Source: Membranipora membranacea
Taxonomy: Eukaryota; Bryozoa; Gymnolaemata; Cheilostomatida; Membraniporidae
Reading direction: 5' to 3'
DNA length: 64,000 bases
NCBI GenBank assembly: GCA_914767715.1
Contig: OU612073.1
Coordinates: 16,988,001-17,052,000 of the forward strand
The translations under genes were made by a program, and so were the position numbers. The first letter of the stretch is position 1; the number at the start of each line of letters is the position of its first letter. Positions 40,201 to 45,700 of the stretch are shown in pieces. The notes beneath the pieces are model-generated. The model was not told where the DNA came from, searched no databases, and saw nothing but the letters and a program-made list of their open reading frames with translations.

Positions 40201-41829
40201 TCTAAAAGCCTTTTAGTGGACAAGGCTATAGGCCTATTATATGCATATCTCTATCTATTTTTTATCTTCACATCACAACACCACTGAAAGTCTGACATTG
40301 CACATTACCTCTCATTCCCTAACTTATCAAAACTCCCAATATTATTAAGATGGTCCAGTCAGTAAGAGAAACAATCACCTGTCACATTAACTGTGCCGCT
40401 TGTCATCAAGTCAAAACCACCTGGCTGTGCCTGTCATGGAACAAGTTCTGAATCTTGTCCAGATTACAATTATCAAATCTATCGGACGATCTTCAGGGTA
40501 CTTGATTATCTTTGAGGAATTTGATATACATCAATTTATGAGGTAACCAAAACTGGGTTCTATTTTGATCATTGGTTAGATTTCGAGATATCACTTTGAA
40601 TACCAAACAACAAACTATTAGTCCATAAGCATATATGATATTATATATGTTTATGATTTGAACAGCTTTCCATGCAATCAGGTAGATGATGTGGATGAAG
40701 AACACACTGACTGACTTACCTCATATCCCCGAGTGACTCCAGAACTGGGTGAGTCGGGTCTGCTGCCACTCTTCATATCTAGTGCCCTGAACTTCTTATC
40801 TATTACCTCAATGTTCGCTGAGCCTCTCTGCTGATTGGCTGCTCCTTTCTTGTTTGATGCATTTGATTTCATGACATCATCATAAGAAGGCGGAGGAGCT
40901 ACTGCATTGGCGCCTGATTTCCGAGGATTCTGTGTCATTGAAAAATTTATACATATATGAAAAATATTGATCACATTATCTACTGATGATTGAAATAATG
41001 TTGATAAACTGTGAGCTGGGGAGGATTTACGGAAATGTTGGACTTGCTCAATTACTTGATAAGGTGATAATGGTACAAGTCAAGAAAATGGTTGTACATC
41101 GAGTTATTATCAAAGCACAAGATAAAAGCAGTGCTGATCATATATCTGCGATGCTACTGAAACCTAGAATAATAACAGGTTATATAAGACTAATGGTGAA
41201 ATTGTTTATTCAATTTCTTCAGCTGGACTGTCCAAATATAGTCAAGATTTATTTATAATGATCATTTTTTTATAGAGATATCGTTGATTTTGAGATAACC
41301 TTGTAGGTTAGTACAGTTTGCTCACCCTGCTGGCAGATGACGCTCTTGGCTGTGTCTTGGAATAGTTTCCTTTGTCGGTATTTCCACTCTCAGCTTTCTC
41401 AGGCATATGGATTCCTCCTCTCCCACTAGGCCTAGGATGATAGCTTGGTGGACCAGGAGTACCCTGTTGTGGATGAGGGTGAAACGGGCCTTGTTGAGGA
41501 TGCTGATGAATAGGCATTATTGGTTGAGGTCGTACAGGGGCAGGATGCTGGATGTGACCGGCATGGTTACGAGGGTAGAAAATAGGAGCAGGATGTGGTG
41601 CTGGGTAATACCCTCTCAGCGGAGGGTGCATAAGACCTGGGACATACTGTGGTTGCCCTGAATAAGGCTGAGGTAGGCCAGCATAAGCTTGCTGCTGACC
41701 TTGATAGGAGGAATATTGGGCTGGGGGAGGACCTGTATATACATTCAGCTGTATAGGCTGAGGATTTTGAGGCTCACCATCTCCTGATTGTTTTCCTTTA
41801 CCGGCTGGCTTCTTGCTTTTAGGACCCAT
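14056..41829 (-). CDS. PARP14-like RRM/KH/macro protein, 23 coding exons
   Basis: The coding exons, from 5' to 3' (descending coordinates), are: 41829-41326, 40929-40720, 39511-39301, 30136-29909, 29426-29178, 28534-28388, 27881-27702, 27241-26951, 26393-26154, 25795-25563, 25101-24944, 23301-23177, 22719-22608, 22316-22225, 21883-21748, 21167-20998, 19568-19462, 18808-18303, 17866-17727, 15986-15765, 15384-15162, 14804-14614 and 14144-14056. All junctions are AG/GT and all phases match. The total is 4,764 nt, 1,587 aa plus TAG. Order: proline/tyrosine-rich N-terminus, RGG segment, RRM-like repeats, KH-like repeats, a basic/acidic linker and a degenerate macro domain. This order resembles PARP14, but no WWE or ADP-ribosyltransferase domain follows. 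By family logic it would bind RNA and act in ADP-ribosylation-linked regulation; that role is inferred. Introns are loaded with transposons. The gene is divergent from BCKDHB. Confidence 0.85.
14614..15986 (-). CDS. Macro-protein gene, exons 20-22 (degenerate macro)
   Basis: Exons 15986-15765, 15384-15162 and 14804-14614 encode residues ~1347-1558. The pattern follows a macro domain. A first strand pair ends in EADAMIIAVKSD, where DAIVNAAN is expected. QSGVGSSLQAI stands where GGGVAxAI is expected. A central strand (RYIVVVVDTGDKG) comes before a helix, and SAVCNLIGADM stands where the AIGTGxxG loop is expected. The last strand and helix (SLTKLFICETNNHKLAALSD) are typical. The Asn and Gly residues that hold ADP-ribose are largely missing, so binding may be lost or altered. 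Confidence 0.75.
16309..16834. mobile_element. Foldback element, 526 bp
   Basis: Two long inverted arms (about 16309-16560 and 16620-16834) with shared ends (GACTTAATAATAAA near both termini; TAGACAGGACACTATA next to them). The element is flanked by the 8-bp direct repeat TGACACCA at 16301-16308 and 16835-16842. No coding capacity. It lies in the intron between exons 19 and 20. The eight-base duplication suggests a hAT-related origin. Confidence 0.7.
17486..17770. repeat. 47-bp tandem repeat with splice sites, 6 copies
   Basis: Six copies spaced exactly 47 bp, with GTAAGT donors on the minus strand at plus-strand positions 17486, 17533, 17580, 17627, 17674 and 17721 (first base of ACTTAC). 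Each unit also carries GTAAGTAAGACAG, which puts an AG 13 nt after the donor. The copy at the highest coordinate overlaps the end of coding exon 19; the others are intronic. Confidence 0.9.
17727..17866 (-). CDS. Macro-protein gene, exon 19
   Basis: Encodes ~47 residues, Lys- and Thr-rich, with an amphipathic helix (EVKEAKKATLASLRQLHNE). Its 3' end and donor (ending ACTGAGA then GTAAGT) form the first of six copies of a 47-bp tandem repeat that extends to 17486. The donor at 17726-17721 gives phase 1 and matches exon 20. Reading on through the donor meets a TAA at once. Confidence 0.75.
18021..18045. repeat. 25-bp perfect palindrome
   Basis: Two 12-base arms (AAGGAGTTAGAG and its complement) around a single T. 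Weaker pairing continues outside. It lies in the intron between exons 18 and 19; the half-sequence AACTCCTTGCA also occurs in the foldback element at 16390. It is probably a decayed foldback remnant. Confidence 0.5.
18303..18808 (-). CDS. Macro-protein gene, exon 18 (charged linker)
   Basis: Encodes residues ~1132-1299. It begins with a strand and helix finishing the previous module (VQIVTVVDARERLLEILEEA). A low-complexity linker follows, with a basic cluster that resembles a nuclear localisation signal (KPKRARKKPKKKTRG) and Ser/Asp-rich acidic stretches (RRDSSEDEGS, STDSEDSTG). The last third is hydrophobic-aromatic. The donor is GTAAGT after ACAAA. Confidence 0.75.
18951..19265. repeat. 39-bp minisatellite, 8 copies
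   Basis: Near-perfect 39-bp units (TTCTCTTCTGCAGTTTTACA at each unit start), with only C/T exchanges between units. Because 39 is a multiple of three the plus strand stays open and yields a repetitive peptide, but the array lies in the intron between exons 17 and 18 of the minus-strand gene, with no sign of coding use. Confidence 0.9.
19462..21167 (-). CDS. Macro-protein gene, exons 16-17 (KH-like)
   Basis: Exons 21167-20998 and 19568-19462 encode residues ~1039-1131. A strand-turn-strand (YNATFRYVHDDSKGFFFILT) precedes a helix (NEAQKKFRETIIVESFEL). GDWKIIRPVIIEQIKRKQQ then opens another KH-like unit, in which a tryptophan-containing helix precedes strand LPIYIIDPIG. The intron between them (20997-19569) carries two tRNA-SINE copies. 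Confidence 0.7.
19815..19885 (+). mobile_element. SINE 3'-end fragment
   Basis: Shares CTCTGAGTAA, then CAGATAAACAAGAATTGG and GATTTGTAAATAGAC, with the 3' half of the SINE at 20124-20330. It ends in a (CTGA)n tail. The 5' tRNA-like part is missing, so it is a 5'-truncated copy. Confidence 0.65.
20124..20330 (+). mobile_element. tRNA-derived SINE
   Basis: The 5' part is tRNA-like: box A in ATGGCGCAATCAATTAGCG and box B GGTTCGAGCC inside a GTGGG/CCCAC T-arm. The acceptor stem does not pair well and the anticodon arm is irregular, so it is not a working tRNA. A tRNA-unrelated body and a tail with CAAACAAAAATA follow. It sits in the intron between exons 16 and 17. Confidence 0.75.
21748..22719 (-). 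CDS. Macro-protein gene, exons 13-15 (KH-like)
   Basis: Exons 22719-22608, 22316-22225 and 21883-21748 encode residues ~926-1038. The segment from QANFIKNIKKIGDLRTEYPN through GTLTVKGSSSDIDKVLSDVE has the KH plan: helix, I-x-x-I, an N-I-type strand, a strand ending in V-K-G, and then a helix. Tandem KH-like modules lie in the same position in PARP14. The canonical GxxG loop is not evident, so nucleic-acid binding is uncertain. Confidence 0.7.
22170..22194. repeat. (TA)n microsatellite
   Basis: About twelve TA dinucleotides in the intron upstream (in gene direction) of exon 15. A similar (AT)n run is at 25179-25207. Confidence 0.9.
23177..25795 (-). CDS. Macro-protein gene, exons 10-12
   Basis: Exons 25795-25563, 25101-24944 and 23301-23177 encode residues ~754-925. 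No precise domain is recognised. There are alternating short strands and helices (VPLTQQSPHPNTDIVKIYSN; SLYVVWEAEGS) compatible with further KH-like modules. The intron between exons 11 and 12 holds the LINE insertion at 23554-24747. Confidence 0.65.
23565..24311 (+). pseudogene. LINE ORF2 fragment: RNase H
   Basis: The first frame encodes an RNase H domain: VYTDGSS (catalytic Asp, about residue 74), SQAEITG (Glu, about 117), ITDSLSSLQSL (Asp, about 142) and WVPAHSGIDGNERAHELA (about 180-197). The endonuclease and reverse transcriptase are missing through 5' truncation. The frame runs out at an A-run near 24291-24300, where a length change shifts it. RNase H in a LINE points to the I/Jockey/R1-type groups. 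Confidence 0.85.
24292..24663 (+). pseudogene. LINE ORF2 C-terminus, zinc knuckle
   Basis: Continuation of the LINE protein in the next frame after the A-run. It contains GHGPFREHLNRM and CPKCG...HFIFDCPNY, the Cys-Cys-His-Cys knuckle found at the end of ORF2 in Jockey/I-like LINEs. It ends at TGA 24661-24663. The split is best read as a frameshift from the homopolymer. Confidence 0.8.
26154..27241 (-). CDS. Macro-protein gene, exons 8-9 (RRM-like repeats)
   Basis: Exon 8 (27241-26951) contains LYFLILTNVGGLRKDVLKYY followed by AVVMFSCEPS: the same strand-loop-helix-strand order as the exon 4 module. Exon 9 (26393-26154) has VTEIRLSGFSNSADAQDI and then QTITISFKSERG, again RRM-like (the phrase LSGF, a helix, a final F-containing strand). 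The exon 9 acceptor was chosen at TTTACTCAG because it keeps phase 1; the CAG twenty bases further in would also preserve AG but breaks the phase. Confidence 0.7.
27702..28534 (-). CDS. Macro-protein gene, exons 6-7
   Basis: Exons 28534-28388 and 27881-27702 encode residues ~468-576. Exon 6 starts with a short helix (VQRLVENKLCKELNI) and then a Tyr/Glu-rich segment. Exon 7 looks like half a fold, ending in strand-like KLVQISLPYDDMRVIRY. No specific domain is recognised alone; they probably complete flanking RRM/KH-like modules. Both begin and end in phase 1. Confidence 0.65.
29178..30136 (-). CDS. Macro-protein gene, exons 4-5 (RRM-like repeats)
   Basis: Exons 30136-29909 and 29426-29178 encode residues ~309-467. 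The first contains LALKYFLEHCTG followed by a beta-rich YIIVTFVGEI. This is the layout of the PARP10/PARP14 RRM-like modules, in which a short helix with LxxYFE precedes a VxxTF strand. The second carries a related strand-helix-strand pattern (YPSAVIAFTD ... YVMIAFTEEI). Homology is by pattern, not by alignment. Confidence 0.7.
30885..30945. repeat. 20-bp tandem repeat, ~2.6 copies
   Basis: TAATCAATATTAGCTAGTAC repeated beside the 5' LTR of the Ty3/gypsy element. It is part of the host intron. Confidence 0.8.
30971..31216 (+). repeat. 5' LTR of Ty3/gypsy element
   Basis: 246 bp, same as 37593-37838 base for base as far as I can see. The ends are not the usual TG...CA; the boundary was set by where the two copies diverge and by the CTAAT target duplication. 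It may be off by a few bases. Confidence 0.9.
31289..32359 (+). CDS. gag: Ty3/gypsy Gag, ends at leaky UAG
   Basis: 356 codons. An N-terminal basic coiled-coil-like segment is followed by a retrotransposon Gag capsid-type region (about residues 60-200). Near the end are two Cys-rich motifs, the second a canonical zinc knuckle (CRGCGRIGHFQSRC). Gag forms the particle and binds the RNA. The stop TAG (32357-32359) has CAA before and CAA TCA after, and the next frame is in phase, so pol is probably made by readthrough. Confidence 0.9.
   Translation: MPPKAAELKRQLAERDEELRQLRDKLERMSSTTPSEKSDSQHNAEELEKPSRKRFTISSAELTLIGKFSGSASQSSFDEWVEKLDIVFSSNKLSEAEKAQTVPLLLTRCAYSYYSTIPDEIRGNFNLLIKSFKQRYGSDTEDRQWEAVCKLNQRRWESDAETLEKYTEDIDRLIAITNKSEREKMEAVMRGLPSDIQRQVMCHKPKSVEAVMEYVRLLKPIEASTTANVTAITSKTSDTSLQQVIQESVAREIQIAISAITAVPQRQNNFRNNYNQTRNNGYGGGSPRNGGGSRSGTYITDCPRCGKSHMSNACFAFGQTCRGCGRIGHFQSRCLFGGAGPQSRGGAAAAAGGSTQ
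32360..33592 (+). CDS. pol: Ty3/gypsy Pol, 5' part: protease and RT start
   Basis: Same frame as gag, directly after the UAG. A retropepsin-type aspartic protease has its active site at LLDTGAQ (Asp near 32456), followed by a strand with ILGIDF. The first part of the reverse transcriptase follows (WCSPIVMCKKADG, RMAVDHRKIN). It breaks at a TAG (33590-33592) inside the reverse transcriptase, where the frame shifts by one base into the next ORF. A spontaneous 1-nt loss or a sequencing error would explain it. Confidence 0.88.
   Translation, partial: QSAGPVRVGCLGSLSECLVQVSFGGGAKQALLDTGAQASCITAKSLGIMIPNYQLLLAPCNTPTISGVGNIEIPILGIIQLEFSIGKVSCSQIFHVADFMKYDIILGIDFMESHNGCITYNNSRGTLYLEGQLATSIQRVSSKTTPQLSLLALEELVVPAHSHVACPAKLSSSESVNSMLMAEPIIIDQDQFIECKGSTCIIEAENPLYHISNHGDSDLIIPAGNPIARLSPIANDLVSMSILELNDNNNSKQGNPIQVSAAKIDTNHNKTDKLAELGIDLSTSCLSEVEKLELTSIISDNHDRFAKSWAELGCTNLHSHKIDTGDAIPVRSFPYKSSPEIKQEITRQVKELLDLGIIYENDDCQWCSPIVMCKKADGVSWRMAVDHRKINAVTKPMIWPLPNFTEVVET
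33594..36429 (+). CDS. pol: Ty3/gypsy Pol, 3' part: RT, RNase H, IN, chromodomain
   Basis: The frame is open to TGA 36429; its first ATG is at 33619. From that ATG, the RT catalytic motif FIDD is at about residues 65-68, RNase H (VVYTDASD) at about 210-220 and integrase after about residue 470. The integrase has a zinc-binding H-H-C-C (YHGSHMAGH; CEICQ) and a DDE triad near residues 547, 606 and 643 (HMDFLGP, VTDEAQ, ACERMN). A chromodomain ends the protein (about 880-930; VKWKGYKDRTWEPAENI). A poly-A-rich purine run follows. Confidence 0.92.
36831..37045. repeat. 73-bp tandem repeat in element 3' region
   Basis: Almost three copies with starts at 36831, 36904 and 36977 (ATCAACAGCCAAC). They lie between pol and the 3' LTR. 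The remainder of 36430-37580 has no convincing gene. Confidence 0.9.
37593..37838 (+). repeat. 3' LTR of Ty3/gypsy element
   Basis: Matches the 5' LTR. Preceded by the purine tract at about 37576-37589 and followed by target duplication CTAAT. Confidence 0.9.
37844..39300. other. Intron with possible decayed inverted-repeat element
   Basis: Nested inverted motifs at 38031-38090 and 38337-38373 (for example CGATGTTTGGCATCT against AGATGCAAAACATCG, and CAACCTGTGCTC against GAGCACAGGTTG) suggest a decayed DNA element of about 343 bp. The rest of this intron shows nothing I can support. Confidence 0.4.
39301..40929 (-). CDS. Macro-protein gene, exons 2-3 (linker and RGG)
   Basis: Exon 2 (40929-40720, 70 codons) has a PPPSYDDVMKSN motif, resembling a PPxY-type docking site, and a polar linker. 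Exon 3 (39511-39301) starts with an RGG-type segment (SSRGGRGGSSSRG) and continues with KRGRGCQSGHRGRG, then an acidic end (NDLDDLDEG). RGG boxes bind RNA. Exon 3 ends in phase 1 and joins in phase to exon 4 about 9.2 kb away across the retrotransposon. Confidence 0.75.
41326..41829 (-). CDS. Macro-protein gene, exon 1 (Pro-rich N-terminus)
   Basis: Encodes residues 1-168, beginning MGPKSKKPAGKGKQSG, then a long low-complexity stretch rich in Pro, Gln, Tyr, His and Gly with repeated QQGPFHPHPQQGTPGPP-like pieces. Such segments are disordered and common in RNA-granule proteins. The donor GTGAGC follows at 41325-41320. The ATG lies 12 nt inside an exon whose acceptor (ATTATAG) ends at 41842, so a non-coding 5' exon is likely; a good donor for it is at 42207-42202. 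Confidence 0.8.
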
Positions 41830-42579
41830 TTATTTTCCGTCCTATAATTAGCTAACAGTTCCTTAATGATTGTTCTATAAAACAAACAAACAAATTAACA
41901 AACAAATTAACTGGATGAGGATGACAGCTTGAAGTAAAACAGGGCTTACCTTAATTTAATGTAAGCCTGTGCATAGTGATTCACATAAGTAGAAACCACA
42001 TACTTAAGATTTGAAGTCCATACTGATGAATCAATCTGTCCCTAAGCCTGTCTTGACAATCTCCCCTACAACAAAGCAGTCAAGTCAGTCCATCTCAGTG
42101 AGTGACTGTGACTCAGCCTACAGTTGGGAGAATACCATTCTTTCCAGGTGGTTTACCCTATATTTCTGATTTCTGGATCGCCACAAAAGAAGCAGTGTTT
42201 TACTCACCTTCTGTCAACTGTGTTTGAAACACAGAGCTAGCAAATCAAAGGGATTTACTTCTAGGAAGAGCCCTTCTCTCACCTGGAGACCACTCAGCTT
42301 GACTTTTATTTTTAGTTGTTTGTAGTTTCCTTTTGGAGACGCCCCTTTACAATCACAGACATTCACTTTGAATCTTTGTGGATAAAGCCTTTCTGAAAAG
42401 TACTGAGTGTCTGTGTAAAGACTATAATCTTTTCTTAATATTAAACATATCACTAAAGGGGCTCTTTTTAATGCTCAAACTTAAATCTGGCTCTTGGGCT
42501 ATTGGTCATATCCGGTCTGCTCCAAACTTTTTAAGAAAATATTGTATTTTTTGCAGTGTTTTGCAGATCTTTCAGTGCA
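41830..42579. promoter_or_regulatory. Divergent promoter region
   Basis: 750 bp between the start codons of the minus-strand macro-protein gene and plus-strand BCKDHB, so both promoters probably lie here. On the minus side a donor GTGAGT (42207-42202) and an acceptor ending at 41842 imply a 5'-UTR intron. On the plus side an acceptor-like TATTTTTTGCAG ends at 42556, 23 nt before the BCKDHB ATG. No clear TATA box was identified. Confidence 0.5.
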
Positions 42580-42715
42580 ATGGCTGCCTCAATCAAACTC
42601 GCTAGGTCTTTATTGTCTGCATCATCACATATTTCAAGAAGACCAACAAATATTAATTGTAAAAGATGTGTTTCACACTTTGTATTTTCTCCAGAATCTC
42701 CTGATCCAAGTTTGG
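42580..42715 (+). CDS. BCKDHB: BCKDHB exon 1 (presequence)
   Basis: 45 codons plus one base. Start chosen at the first ATG in frame after acceptor-like TTGCAG signals. The peptide is Ser/Arg/Lys-rich and lacks acidic residues in its first 40 positions, as expected of a mitochondrial targeting sequence. Donor GTAAGT. It joins exon 2 in phase 1 across a 4.8-kb intron. Confidence 0.85.
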
Positions 42716-45700
42716 GTAAGTAAGGTGTTGTTGATTGATTGATTGATAGTAAGTAAGTTAAGTATAACAAGTTGTTGGACTTCTTGCTTAGTAAGTTAAG
42801 TAGAGTCAGTTATGTAATTGACTGATTGTTATCAAGCAATATCTGACCAGTGCTCTGCATTTACCTTGGATTCATGGGCTCTTTGGGCTTGCACACATGT
42901 ATTCTTCCTATGTTCTTAATGATGGTTGATTCTGATCATAAGCAAATTGTGTTGCAAGCCCCAGCATGAGCCTTTGCTTGGTTGATGTGCTCGACAGCAC
43001 AGGTGATATGGAAATGCCTCAGCTTCTGTTGCTCTAAATCTAAAATATTCCTTGTTTACTTTTTACTACTAATGATAAATAATGACTCGCTAAAATAGCC
43101 TATTAATGTGAATGTTTTCTGATCAACCTATTGTATATAAGTAATGTGTGTATAAGTGGAGGAACATGCAGAAAAGTACTTGTCACATTGTAAATGATAG
43201 CCTGTGATATGATATTGATTTTATGTCAATGCCCATAATGTATTATGCTTTTATGAATTAGTAGGCTATAGTAAACTCAAGTACATTTAGGACAGTTTCA
43301 AGTGCATTTAGGACAGTTTTTCCAATGCGCCTATAAAAGGAGCGTCGTGGCTTTGTGCATCATGATTTAGTTATCAGACTTCATTGTGGATGGTTGAATT
43401 GTGAGAGCAATAAACTGTTATTAACACATACATGACAAGTTGGTAGACCCAGAAATCAGGAGGTCTCCGCGGACGAACTCCAGACCCGGAGTACCACTCT
43501 GCGCGCCCCGCAGTGAAGGTGTAATTTGGCCCTTGTTGTCATTTATTTTAAGCCAAACTAGAGCGTTCATATTATGAAATGCGTAATTTTACCTGGTTTT
43601 ACAAAAATATTGTTGCACTTTATCCGAACGAGGAGAGATAGTATGTGAATAGGCAATTATATTTAGGTATATGTGCTGTGGGGGTAGGAAAACATAGTTT
43701 TTTTTGCAACTAGAAGCTTAAAAAGTTTACTGGGTGAAGGAAGCTGAAAAAAGGGAGGAAAAAGGGAGATAGGGAGAAGGTGGAAAATACCCCTAAAAAC
43801 TGGGAGGCTCCCTACCAAAAAGGGAGACTTGTCAGGTATGTATTAACATAATAAGTTGTTTATATAACTGAATTGTCCCAAGTAACATTGAGGACTGAGC
43901 CTGACCTAGTGTCTATAATTCAGTCTCTTTTATCTTGGTATATCACTATTAACAGCCTGGCCTAGTGCCTATAATTGTTAGAGTGGTGGCTTGCAGGATA
44001 ATTCCACTGGTAATTACTCCGTTGAGCACAAAGGGTGGTTGACTATAGTTGTAAGCCTGGCTCCAATGCCTATAATTTACATCATAGCTTTTCCATTCTT
44101 TGCAGTCGTAGAGGTTTGACTATAGTTGTAAGCCTGGCTTCAATGCCTATAATTTACATCATAGCTTTTCCTTTCTTCTCAAGTGGCAATATTATTGGCG
44201 GATTGACTATATTTATTGCAATATAGGTCTTTGGTTCTCTACAGTGAGTAAGGGGGCTCAACGCCTTATACAACCCCTCATTCTGAGTAACTGCAATTGT
44301 TGAGGTGAGAGCCAATACTCACTGGATCATCAATTGGGCTTCGTATAAGCCGGTTTGAGTTGCGTAACGGATTGGCAACTCGGTCAGTGTGCTTGAATAG
44401 ACACTGAAGCTTTCTTGTTCTGGTGGATTTATTAACCCTCGTGCCTAAGCTACCAAACTAATCACAAGACGGGTGAAGTAATCAAGAAAATCCAGAACAA
44501 ATTGGTGGCAGCGGTGGGATACACGCCTTTGTATCCTGAATCTAGAAAATATACAGAAAAACTAAAAAAAAAAAAATATCCTGAAAATCATCAGCTCTGG
44601 CGTCAACAGAAAAACAGAGCCAGCCTTAATCGATTCTCATTGGACAGACAGATTCTCCATCTTTCACATCATTGTGTTGGTGAGTGTATCACTTTGCTAT
44701 ATATTTGACCGTTGATCTCCAGTTCCCTGGCCCTAAGTGCCTATGAGACTGAGATTTTTGAAATAACGCCTGACCACAGTGTCTCTAATGTTATTCAAAT
44801 AGGTCAATTGAGAACAGTAGTGTTATCAACACCGAGTTTTAAGGATTGAACACACATATTGACACTCCAAATATGACAACCACAAGGAGCCAAGGTGCAA
44901 CAGGAGACGCACTCTCAGAAGGAGCACACATTGAGAAACTTTCTGCTGTCATCGAGAGAATTTTGGAGAGGCTTCCTCCACAAACTGAGAGAGATGGAAA
45001 TTTTAAAGCGCCTAAGTATGAGGGCCATTCAAACGTTGAATATTTCATACAGCAATTTACTGACGTTGCAAGAGCTAGCAACTGGAATGAAGAAACAGCT
45101 GTCATTCACCTACGACAGGCTTTACAAGGAGCAGCTTTGGATTGTGGAAAATACCAAAGTACGGAATTAATTATCAACGCCTTACGCTCCAGGTTTGGAA
45201 TGAGCAAAAGGGAGGCTAGGTCAAAACTGGCTAGCCTTACAAAAGAATATAAAACTAATCTACAGGAACATGCGTCTTTGATTGAAAGCTTGGTGGATGT
45301 TGCGTATCCAGATATGTCACCACAATTCTTGAAAGAAATGGCACTAGACGCATTCATGTCCTCGTTAAACAACAGAGAGCTGCAGAGACATCTACTTGCA
45401 GTACGAACACCAACATTAGACGATGCTGTAAGAGCAGCGAAAGAATATCTTCAGCTATCTGCAAATACAGACACACATGAATCATCATACAGGACTTAAT
45501 CGAGTATAGAGGCTCGATTGGTGGGGAGAGTGATATGGAAATGCCTCAGCTTCTGTTGCTCTAAATCTAAAATATTCCTTGTTTACTTTTTACTACTAAT
45601 GATAAATAATGACTCGCTAAAATAGCCTATTAATGTGAATGTTTTCTGATCAACCTATTGTATATAAGTAATGTGTGTATAAGTGGAGGAACATGCAGAA

